From JACCYI01 sp036389195 (lineage in GTDB: Bacteria > Actinomycetota > Thermoleophilia > Solirubrobacterales > Solirubrobacteraceae): 9,750 nucleotides of DNA. The position numbers and the translations under genes were made by a program. Under the pieces are notes generated by a model. The model was given only the letters and a program-made list of their open reading frames with translations. It had not been told where the DNA came from and did no database searches. Shown here piece by piece: positions 1-9,154 of the stretch (its first letter is position 1; the number at the start of each line of letters is the position of its first letter). The stretch is from NCBI GenBank assembly GCA_036389195.1, contig DASVQH010000135.1:1-9750 (forward strand). The letters are read 5' to 3'.

Positions 1-680
1 GCGAGCGCGACGGCGCGGACGGCCGGGCCCGACATCCCGCCGGTCGTGCCGCCGAGCCACGGGCGAGCGGGTCCGGGGCCCGGGTGCGGCGCCATGCCCT
101 TCAGCGTGTTGATCAGCGACACCGCGTCGGCGCCGTGGACCTCGACCGCCGCCGCGACATCGCCCGGGTTCGCCGTGTTGGGCGTGAGCTTGACGATCAA
201 CGGCTTGGCGGTGCGCGGCCGCACGGCGTCGAGCAGCGCCGCGGCCTCGGCCGGGTCGGCGCCGATCAGCGTGCCGGTCTCGACGTTCGGGCAGGACACG
301 TTGAGCTCGAGCGCGGCCACCTCGGGGCGCTCGGCGAAGGCCGACACCAGCTCGGCGACCTCGCCGCGGGTGAAGCCCATGACGTTGACGATCAGCGGGA
401 CCGGCAGCTCGGCCAGCTTGGGCAGGTCCTGCTCCAGGTAGCCGGCCAGGCCCTTGTTGGGCAGCCCGATCGAGTTGAGCATGCCGGCCGGCAGCTCGAA
501 CAGCCGCGGCGGCGGGTTGCCGTCGCGCGGCGCGAGCGTGACCGTCTTGGAGACGAACGCGGCGAACGGGAAGCGCTCCAGGAGCGCGTCGCCGAACGCG
601 CGCCGCGCGGCGATCGCGTCGAAGGTCCCCGACGCGTTGACGATCGGGTGCGCGAGCTCGATGCCGCAGAAGGTCGTCAC
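1..680 (-). CDS. pyrD: Dihydroorotate dehydrogenase, class 1B catalytic subunit (partial, 3' end outside window)
   Basis: Oxidises dihydroorotate to orotate in the cytosol, the fourth step of UMP synthesis, using FMN and passing electrons to PyrK. About 226 residues are visible of a usual length near 310; the C-terminus runs off the left edge. Seen: NASGTF at 15-20, SKTVT at 44-48 (K45), the GNPPPR stretch at 54-59, GMLNSIGLPN at 66-75, NVSCPN at 127-132, VKLTPN at 163-168, NTLKGM at 191-196 and GGMSGPAVRAVAL near the edge. C130 sits where class 1 enzymes carry the catalytic base; class 2 enzymes use Ser. The GTG start at 678-680 was chosen because it overlaps the pyrK stop by 4 bp (GTGA), has a GGAGG sequence 4 nt upstream, and begins right at the conserved N-terminus. 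Direct linkage to pyrK supports class 1B (NAD+-linked). Confidence 0.95.
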   Translation of the reverse strand, partial: MTTFCGIELAHPIVNASGTFDAIAARRAFGDALLERFPFAAFVSKTVTLAPRDGNPPPRLFELPAGMLNSIGLPNKGLAGYLEQDLPKLAELPVPLIVNVMGFTRGEVAELVSAFAERPEVAALELNVSCPNVETGTLIGADPAEAAALLDAVRPRTAKPLIVKLTPNTANPGDVAAAVEVHGADAVSLINTLKGMAPHPGPGPARPWLGGTTGGMSGPAVRAVAL

Positions 681-1521
681 ACGACCTCCGTGACGCTCGC
701 CGCGTCCAGCACCGGGCCGTCCACGCACAGCCGCACGTAGCCGTTCGTGGTCGGCACGACGCAGCCGAAGCACGCGCCGAAGCCGCACGCCATCCCGGAC
801 TCCATGGCGAGCTGCGCGGGGACGCCGTGCTCGGCGCAGATCGCGCGGACCGCTTCGAGCATCGGCGGCGGGCCGCAGGCGTACACCGCGGCGCGCGGGT
901 CGCAGCCCAGCTCCGCTCGCAGCAGCTCCGTGACGAGCCCGTGGTGGCCGACCGACCCGTCGTCGGTGGCGACCCGCGCGCCGGCGAGCAGCGCGCCGCC
1001 CTCCGCGTGGGCGGCGTCGCGGAAGCCGAGGAGGATCAGCGCGGAGGCGCCCAGCGCGTCGCCGAGGATGGCCAGCGGGGCGATCCCCACCCCGCCGCCG
1101 ACCAGCAGCGGCCGCCGGCCGCGGTCGACCGCGAAGCCGTTGCCGAGCGGGCCGAGCAGGTGCAGGCCCTCGCCGGCCTGCAGCTCGCACAGGCGGTGGG
1201 TGCCCGGGCCGACGTCCTCGAGCAGGAAGTCGAGGCGCCCGTCGTCGTGCGCGCGCAGCACCGAGAAGGCGCGCGGCAGGAACGGCCGGTCGTCGGCCCC
1301 GCCGCCCCAGCGCTCGGCCGCGGTCAGCATGTAGAACTGCCCCGGCGCCGGCCGCGGGCCGGCCGGGTCGTGCGCCGTGAGGACCGTGTACGCGCCGTAG
1401 CGCGTGTTCGCGGCGATCTCGGCCGTGCGGCGCCCGAGCGGCGCGAGCACCCGGTCCGGCGCCCGCGCGGCCGGCAGGTCGGCCTCGCAGACCGCGCCGC
1501 GCTCGTCCGTCCCGTTCGCGC

Positions 1522-1525
<4 letters not shown>
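677..1525 (-). CDS. pyrK: Dihydroorotate dehydrogenase electron transfer subunit (FAD, [2Fe-2S])
   Basis: Iron-sulfur flavoprotein that accepts electrons from PyrD and reduces NAD+; it forms the PyrD2-PyrK2 complex of class 1B enzymes. The protein has 282 residues. Seen in order: an N-terminal stretch of about 30 residues without recognised features, a ferredoxin-reductase-type FAD domain (about 31-130) with PRAFSV at 84-89 as the flavin motif, an NAD-binding domain (about 136-230) with LVGGGVGIAP at 141-150 and ACGPPPM at 216-222, and a C-terminal cluster motif C247-x4-C252-x2-C255-x11-C267 that can ligate [2Fe-2S]. The GTG start at 1523-1525 overlaps the carB stop by 4 bp (GTGA). No good Shine-Dalgarno precedes it, so translation is probably coupled to carB. 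The protein is at the long end of the family because of its N-terminal extension. The stop overlaps pyrD by 4 bp. Confidence 0.95.
685..689 (-). promoter_or_regulatory. Ribosome binding site of pyrD
   Basis: GGAGG on the minus strand lies 4 nt before the GTG start of pyrD, inside the last codons of pyrK. It is the clearest Shine-Dalgarno match at any internal junction of this operon and supports the GTG start at 678-680. Confidence 0.6.
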
Positions 1526-4597
<3,072 letters not shown>

Positions 4598-4605
<8 letters not shown>

Positions 4606-5704
4606 GGGCCGCGAACTCCCGCAGGAAGTCGTCGAACAGGCCGAGGGAGTCGTTGGGGCCTGGGCCCGCCTCCGGGTGGTACTGGACGCAGCCGGCGGGG
4701 GCGTCGAGGAACCGCAGGCCCTCGACCGTGCCGTCGTACAGGTTCACGTGGGTGATCTCGGCCTCCCCGAGGTCCGATGAGATGCGCTGGCCGGCCTCGC
4801 CGGCCACGGCGAACCCGTGGTTCTGCGAGGTGATGGCGATCGAGCCGTCGCGCAGGTCCTTGACCGGGTGGTTCGCGCCGCGGTGGCCGAACGGCAGCTT
4901 GAAGGTCTCCAGCCCGACGGCGCGGGAGAGCAGCTGGTGGCCGAGGCAGATGCCGAACACGGGGCGGTCGCGGTCGAGGACCTCGCGGATCGTGGCGACG
5001 ATGTAGTCGAGCGCCGCGGGGTCGCCCGGCCCGGGGACCAGGAACAGCCCGTCGGGATCGCTGGCCAGCAGGTCGTCGGCGGTGGCCGTGCAGGGATGCA
5101 GCTCCAGCGTCGCGCCGCGCGACGTGAAGTTGCGCACGATCGAGTGCTTGATCCCGGTGTCGAGCGCCGCGATGCGCGGGCCCGACCCGTTGCCGATCAC
5201 CGTCAGCTCGGGCACGGTCACCTCGCGGGCGAGGTCGCGCCCGACCATGCTCGGCTCGGCGGCGATGCGCTCGCGCGCCTCGCCCTCGGCCATGTCCGCG
5301 GGGAAGATCCCGCCGCGCATCGCCCCCGCCTCGCGGATGTGACGGACCAGCGTGCGGGTGTCGACGCCGCTGATCGCCGGGATGCCGCAGTCGGCCAGCC
5401 AGTCCAGCCAGCCGCGCTCGGCGCCGGGCGCGTCCTCGGCGTTGAGCGCGTCGCGCATGATCGCGCCGGCCGCGTGGATGCGGTCGGACTCCATGCCGGC
5501 GGCGCTGACGCCGTAGTTGCCGACGTGCGGGACGGTGAAGGTGATCAGCTGGCGGGCGAACGACGGGTCGGTCATCGACTCCTGGTAGCCGGACATGCCG
5601 GTGGTGAAGACCACCTCGCCGGCGACCGCGCCCGGGGCGCCCACGGCCTCGCCGTCGAAGCGGGTCCCGTCTTCGAGCAGCACGTACGCGGAGGGAGCGC
5701 TCAC
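4598..5704 (-). CDS. carA: Carbamoyl-phosphate synthase small (glutaminase) subunit
   Basis: Class I glutamine amidotransferase subunit that hydrolyses glutamine and sends ammonia to CarB. The protein has 368 residues, a normal length. Seen: N-terminal CarA-specific domain with VFTTGMSGYQES at 32-43 and GNYGV at 62-66, SGVDTRTLVRHIRE at 112-125, then the glutaminase domain (about 176-365) with ICLGHQLL at 252-259 (nucleophile C253) and QYHPEA at 341-346 (H343, E345). KLPFGHRGANHPV at 269-281 and ITSQNHGFAV at 291-300 are typical CarA signatures. One oddity is VPGPGDP at 223-229, where most homologues read SNGPGDP. The GTG start at 5702-5704 overlaps the stop of the upstream hydrolase by 4 bp (GTGA) and begins directly at the conserved N-terminus. 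Only a weak purine stretch precedes it, consistent with coupled translation. The TAG stop lies inside carB. Confidence 0.97.
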
Positions 5705-6228
5705 AGGATCAGCCTCTGGACGGCCTTGAACTCCGGCGTGCCGGCCTGCCCGCACAGCTCCAGCAGCGCGGTCTCGACGCTCGAGATGACCGCGCCGGCG
5801 CGCTCCATCTTGCGGATCCCGACCTCCTTGTCGACGGCGTGGCGCGAGGTCACCGCGTCGACGGGGACGTGGACCTCGACGCCCTGGTCGAGCAGGTCGT
5901 GGACGGTCTGCGACACGCAGACGTGGGCCTCGATCCCGCACACGACGGCCTGGTCGCGGCCGCCGAGGTCGAAGCCCTCGGCGCGGGCGGCGGAGAACAC
6001 GGTCTTCTCGACGATCGGCTCGCCCTCGACGCCGACCACCGCCGCTGTGTGGCCGAGCCCCTTGGGGTACTGCTCGGTGGCCCGCAGCGGGACGCCGAGG
6101 ATGCGGGCGCCGGCGACGAGCGTGCCGGCGCGCGCGGCGACGGCCTCGAACTCCGCGTAGGGGCGGAAGCCCTCCTGGAGGTCGACGACGACCACCGCGG
6201 CGCGATCCTTGTCGAGGAGCGCGCCCAT
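5701..6228 (-). CDS. Isochorismatase-family cysteine hydrolase (ISOC1/2-like), substrate unknown
   Basis: A 175-residue single-domain hydrolase of the isochorismatase-like fold. Seen: VVVDLQEGF at 13-21 with D16, TEQYPKGLG at 51-59, EKTVFSA at 74-80 with K75, and CGIEAHVCVSQT at 97-108 with C104; D16-K75-C104 form the expected catalytic triad. The TEQYPKGLG segment and the C-terminal TPEFKAVQRLI resemble, from memory, the ISOC1/ISOC2 subgroup rather than nicotinamidase or true isochorismatase. No signal peptide or membrane segment is visible, so it is probably cytosolic. The ATG overlaps the pyrC stop by one base (TGATG), and the stop overlaps carA by 4 bp, so it is translated as part of the pyrimidine operon. 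Family relatives hydrolyse amide or ureido bonds (for example ureidoacrylate hydrolase RutB and N-carbamoylsarcosine amidase), so a carbamoyl-containing substrate is conceivable, but this is inference only. Confidence 0.9.
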   Translation of the reverse strand: MGALLDKDRAAVVVVDLQEGFRPYAEFEAVAARAGTLVAGARILGVPLRATEQYPKGLGHTAAVVGVEGEPIVEKTVFSAARAEGFDLGGRDQAVVCGIEAHVCVSQTVHDLLDQGVEVHVPVDAVTSRHAVDKEVGIRKMERAGAVISSVETALLELCGQAGTPEFKAVQRLIL

Positions 6229-7601
6229 CAGGCCGCGCTCAGCGCGAAGGCGCGCTCCCGGTAGGCGACGGCGCCGGCCGCGACGGTGACGAGGACGCGC
6301 CCCTGCACCGTGCGCCCGGCGAAGGCGGAGTTCTCCGAGCGGCTCTCGTAGCCGGACTCGCCGACCTCCCAGCGCGCCTCCAGGTCCACCAGGCACAGGT
6401 TGGCCGGTGCGCCGCGCTTGATCCGCGGCAGCGGCAGGTCGAGCAGCGCGGCGCCCGCGCTGAGCTTCTCGACCACCAGGCCGAGCGGCAGCACGCCGGG
6501 CACCACCAGCTCGGTGTAGAGCACCGGGAAGGCGGTCTCCAGCCCCGTGGTGCCCATCGGCGCCTCCTCGAACGGCACCTCCTTCTCCTCCCGCGCATGG
6601 GGCGCGTGGTCGGTGGCGACGCAGTCGATCGTGCCGTCGCGCAAGCCGTCGATGAGCGCCTGGCGGTCGTCGTCGGTGCGCAGCGGCGGGTTCATCTTCA
6701 GCCGCGTGTCGAGCGTCTCCAGCAGCGCCTCGTCGGTCAGCGTCAGGTGGTGCGGGCTCGCCTCGCAGGTGATCCGCACGCCGCGCGCCTTGGCCTCGGC
6801 GACCGCCTCCACCGACTCGCGCGCGCTCAGGTGCTGGGCGTGGATGCGCCCGCCCTCGTAGCGCGCGATCGCCGCGTCGCGGGCGATCATCGTCGACTCC
6901 GAGATCGACGGGATGCCGGCCAGCCCCAGCCGCGCGGAGACGACGCCCTCGTGCATGGCGCCGTTGCCGCTGAGCGACGGATCCTCCTCGTGCAGCGCGA
7001 TCACGCCGCCGCAGAGCTTCTGGTACTGCAGCGCCTTGCGCAGCATCACCGCGCGCCACACCGGCTTGCCGTCGTCGGTGAACCCCAGCGCGCCCTCGGC
7101 GCGCAGCTCGGCCATCTCGGTCAGCGCGTCGCCCCGCAGGCCGCGCGTGACGGCCGCCATGAAGCCGGTCGGGACCCGCGCCTCGCGCCGGGCCGCCTCG
7201 CGCAGCGCCCGCAGGACCGACGCGTCGTCGACCGTCGGCGCGGTGTTGGGCATCGCGACCACGGCGACGAAGCCGCCGGCCGCCGCCGACCGTGTCCCCG
7301 AGTCGAGGTCCTCCTTGTGCTCCTGCCCCGGCGCGCGGAAGTGGACGTGGGGGTCGACGAAGCCCGGGAGCAGGTGGCGGCCCTCGCCGTCGACCACCTC
7401 CGCGCCGGCCGGCGCCTCCAGCGCCCCGGGAGCGCCGATCTCGGCGATCTCGCCGGCCCGCACCAGCACGTCGTGGCGGCCGTCGATCCCCGTGCGGGGA
7501 TCGACGACGTGCGCGCCGCGGATCAGCAGGTCGGCGGGCGGCGTCTCGCGGAAGAACAGGCGCGGCACGTCCGCCCCGCCCAGCTCGTGCGGGCCCGTCA
7601 C
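6228..7601 (-). CDS. pyrC: Dihydroorotase, class I
   Basis: Zinc amidohydrolase that cyclises N-carbamoyl-aspartate to dihydroorotate, the third pathway step, in the cytosol. The protein has 457 residues, slightly longer than the usual 425-430. Seen: GFVDPHVHFRAPG at 80-92 (metal ligands H85, H87; R89), MPNTAPTVD at 117-125, FTDDG at 174-178 (bridging Asp), LHEED at 203-207 (H204), HAQHLS at 254-259 (H257), PHHL at 283-286, NPPLR at 304-308 for substrate, and the catalytic ATDHAPH at 329-335 (D331). All expected zinc ligands are present, so this is an active enzyme rather than the inactive PyrC' type. The GTG start overlaps the pyrB stop by 4 bp (GTGA) with no Shine-Dalgarno. It adds about 23 residues before the conserved LLIRG; a later GTG at residue 12 is an alternative start. 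Confidence 0.97.
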   Translation of the reverse strand: MTGPHELGGADVPRLFFRETPPADLLIRGAHVVDPRTGIDGRHDVLVRAGEIAEIGAPGALEAPAGAEVVDGEGRHLLPGFVDPHVHFRAPGQEHKEDLDSGTRSAAAGGFVAVVAMPNTAPTVDDASVLRALREAARREARVPTGFMAAVTRGLRGDALTEMAELRAEGALGFTDDGKPVWRAVMLRKALQYQKLCGGVIALHEEDPSLSGNGAMHEGVVSARLGLAGIPSISESTMIARDAAIARYEGGRIHAQHLSARESVEAVAEAKARGVRITCEASPHHLTLTDEALLETLDTRLKMNPPLRTDDDRQALIDGLRDGTIDCVATDHAPHAREEKEVPFEEAPMGTTGLETAFPVLYTELVVPGVLPLGLVVEKLSAGAALLDLPLPRIKRGAPANLCLVDLEARWEVGESGYESRSENSAFAGRTVQGRVLVTVAAGAVAYRERAFALSAA

Positions 7602-8542
7602 GCGTACTGGGGGGTCGTGGGCGTGCGGTCGCCGGCCGTCCGACCGGTCAGCAGCTCGTAGAGCACGGCCATCCGCACGACGACGCCGGCGGCGACCTGC
7701 TGGCCGATCAGCGCCTGCGGCGAGTCGATGACCTCGGCGGCCAGCTCGACGCCGCGGTTGACCGGTCCCGGGTGCATGAGGACCTGGCGGGGGCCCAGCC
7801 GGCGTCCGTCGATCTGGTACACGGCCGCGTACTCGCGCAGCGAGGGGACGAAGGAGTCGGCCATCCGCTCGTGCTGCATCCGCAGCGCGTAGACGACGTC
7901 GGCCTCCCCCAGCCGGTCGAGCGTGTGCTCGACGGCGCACCCCAGCGCCTCGAAGTTGCGGGGGATCAGCGTCGGCGGGCCGCAGACCGTGACCTCGGCG
8001 CCGAGCTTCGAGAAGGCGAGGACGTTCGAGCGTGCGACGCGCGAGTGCATGACGTCGCCGACGATCCAGATCTTCGCGCCGTCGAGCGCGCCGAGGCGCT
8101 CGCGCAGCGTGTGGACGTCGAGCAGCGCCTGCGTCGGGTGCTCGTGCTTGCCGTCGCCGGCGTTGACCACCGCGGCGGGCGTCCACTGCGCGACGAGCCC
8201 GGCGGCGCCGACGTGCGGGGTGCGGACGACGATCAGGTCGGGCTGGTAGGCCGACAGCGTCTGCACCGTGTCCTTCAGCGACTCGCCCTTCTCGACGCTC
8301 GAGCCGCTCGAGACGAAATTGATGACCTCGGCGCTGAGCGTCTTGGCGGCCAGCTCGAAGGACGAGCGCGTGCGCGTGGAGGCCTCGTAGAAGAGGTTGA
8401 GGACGCGGCGGCCGCGCAGCGCCGGGACCTTCTTGATCTCGCGCTCGGAGACCTCGGTGAAGGCGCGGGCGCGGTCGAGGATCCGCTCGATGTCGGGGCG
8501 CTCGAGGTCCTCGATGGAGAGGAGATGTCTCATCTGGCTCAT
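7598..8542 (-). CDS. pyrB: Aspartate carbamoyltransferase catalytic subunit
   Basis: Transfers the carbamoyl group from carbamoyl phosphate to aspartate, the committed step of pyrimidine synthesis. The protein has 314 residues, normal for the family. Seen: FYEASTRTRSSFE at 51-63 (carbamoyl-phosphate loop S55-T56-R57-T58-R59), the SSVEKGESLKDT loop at 81-92 with K85, VVRTPH at 105-110 (R107), HPTQALLD at 135-142 (H135), MHSRVARSN at 165-173 (R168), R221 for aspartate binding, and HPGPVNRG at 257-264. No pyrI regulatory-chain gene is present nearby, and control is more likely through PyrR. The ATG at 8540-8542 overlaps the pyrR stop by 4 bp (ATGA) and has a purine-rich ribosome binding site 7 nt upstream. 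A second in-frame ATG lies three codons downstream but is worse placed. Confidence 0.98.
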   Translation of the reverse strand: MSQMRHLLSIEDLERPDIERILDRARAFTEVSEREIKKVPALRGRRVLNLFYEASTRTRSSFELAAKTLSAEVINFVSSGSSVEKGESLKDTVQTLSAYQPDLIVVRTPHVGAAGLVAQWTPAAVVNAGDGKHEHPTQALLDVHTLRERLGALDGAKIWIVGDVMHSRVARSNVLAFSKLGAEVTVCGPPTLIPRNFEALGCAVEHTLDRLGEADVVYALRMQHERMADSFVPSLREYAAVYQIDGRRLGPRQVLMHPGPVNRGVELAAEVIDSPQALIGQQVAAGVVVRMAVLYELLTGRTAGDRTPTTPQYA

Positions 8543-9084
8543 GCCAGCGCCCCTTCCAGCGCGGTGATCGAGACCTCGTCGATCCCGTCGACCTCCTCGA
8601 GGCGGACGTAGACGCGCTCGCCCCGCGCGGTCGGCAGGTTCTTGCCGACGAAGTCCGGCCGCAGCGGCAGCTCGCGGTGGCCGCGGTCGGCCAGCACGGC
8701 GAGCTGGACGCGCGCCGGGCGGCCGTAGTCGAACAGCGCCTCGATGGCCGCGCGCACCGTGCGGCCCGTGAAGAGGACGTCGTCGACGATCACGACGCTC
8801 AGCGGCTCCAGCGCGAAGCCGAGGTCGGTGCTGTGGACGACCGGGGCCTCGGTGCGCATCCCGATGTCGTCGCGGTAGAAGGCGATGTCGAGGTCGCCGA
8901 GCGGGACGTCCTGCTCGAGCAGGTCGCAGACGAGGCGGTGCAGGCGGGCGGCGAGCACCGCGCCGCGCGTGTGGATCCCGACGACGGCGAGGTCGCCCTC
9001 GGGGTTCTTCTCGACGATCTCGTGCGCGATGCGCACGAGCGTGCGGCGGATGTCGTCCCGATCGAGGACGACCTTCTCGGCCAT
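8539..9084 (-). CDS. pyrR: PyrR, pyrimidine operon RNA-binding attenuator/repressor and uracil phosphoribosyltransferase
   Basis: Regulator that binds a hairpin in pyr mRNA when loaded with UMP or UTP; many homologues also convert uracil and PRPP to UMP. With the ATG start the protein has 181 residues, matching the Bacillus length. Seen: DIRRTLVRIAHEIVEKN at 11-27, VGIHTRG at 35-41, FYRDDI at 69-74, the PRPP-binding loop VVIVDDVLFTGRT at 97-109, and GRPARVQLAVLADRGHRELP at 121-140 followed by FVGKNLPT at 145-152, all close to Bacillus PyrR. The start is uncertain: AAGGAG at 9097-9102 is 12 nt from the ATG at 9082-9084, but only 3 nt from an in-frame TTG at 9091-9093 that would add three residues. 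The ATG fits the family N-terminus better. First gene of the pyr operon; its stop overlaps pyrB by 4 bp. Confidence 0.97.
   Translation of the reverse strand: MAEKVVLDRDDIRRTLVRIAHEIVEKNPEGDLAVVGIHTRGAVLAARLHRLVCDLLEQDVPLGDLDIAFYRDDIGMRTEAPVVHSTDLGFALEPLSVVIVDDVLFTGRTVRAAIEALFDYGRPARVQLAVLADRGHRELPLRPDFVGKNLPTARGERVYVRLEEVDGIDEVSITALEGALA
8550..8557 (-). promoter_or_regulatory. Ribosome binding site of pyrB
   Basis: GGAAGGGG on the minus strand lies 7 nt before the ATG of pyrB, within the last codons of pyrR. The spacing is good and supports the first ATG (8540-8542) as the start of pyrB. Confidence 0.55.
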
Positions 9085-9096
9085 GGTGTGCAACGG

Positions 9097-9129
9097 CTCC
9101 TTCCTGGCCTCACGGGACCGGGTTAAAGG
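9097..9129 (-). promoter_or_regulatory. Probable PyrR-binding RNA hairpin overlapping the pyrR ribosome binding site
   Basis: The minus strand at 9106-9119 reads GGTCCCGTGAGGCC, which fits the known PyrR-binding core ARUCCNGNGAGGYU at all positions except the closing A-U pair, here G-C. Pairing by hand gives an upper stem GGUC (9119-9116) with GGCC (9109-9106) around the hexaloop CCGUGA (9115-9110). Below it lie a C/A mismatch (9120/9105), a two-pair CC-GG step, a 5'-side UAA bulge (9125-9123), and a lower stem CCUU (9129-9126) with AAGG (9102-9099). The 3' arm contains the GGAAGGAG Shine-Dalgarno of pyrR. PyrR bound with UMP/UTP would therefore be expected to stop ribosome loading, as described for PyrR-dependent translational repression in Mycobacterium smegmatis. 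No terminator stem with a U-tract was seen, which argues against Bacillus-type attenuation. The folding was not computed. Confidence 0.75.
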
Positions 9130-9140
9130 GCGATGCGATG

Positions 9141-9146
9141 AACCTA
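9141..9146 (-). promoter_or_regulatory. Candidate -10 element of the pyr operon promoter
   Basis: TAGGTT on the minus strand fits the loose actinobacterial -10 pattern TANNNT and lies in the gap between rnz and pyrR. Transcription would begin near an A at 9134, just upstream of the hairpin, giving a leader of about 50 nt to the pyrR ATG. No convincing -35 was found at the usual spacing, so this is a weak call; the operon might instead be transcribed from upstream of rnz. Confidence 0.3.
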
Positions 9147-9154
9147 GCAGCGCC

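Noticed and set aside
5705..5941. Possible N-terminal extension of CarA into the hydrolase gene
   Set aside because: The extension has no CarA similarity and is the out-of-frame reading of the hydrolase. Conserved CarA sequence begins a few residues after the GTG at 5702-5704.
7602..8186. Possible N-terminal extension of PyrC reaching into pyrB
   Set aside because: The extra sequence is a shadow of pyrB in another frame; the GTG overlapping the pyrB stop gives a protein beginning near the family N-terminus.
9085..9154. Bacillus-type intrinsic terminator/antiterminator attenuator ahead of pyrR
   Set aside because: The gap is only 70 nt and shows one hairpin of PyrR-binding type, with no second GC-rich stem followed by a U-tract.
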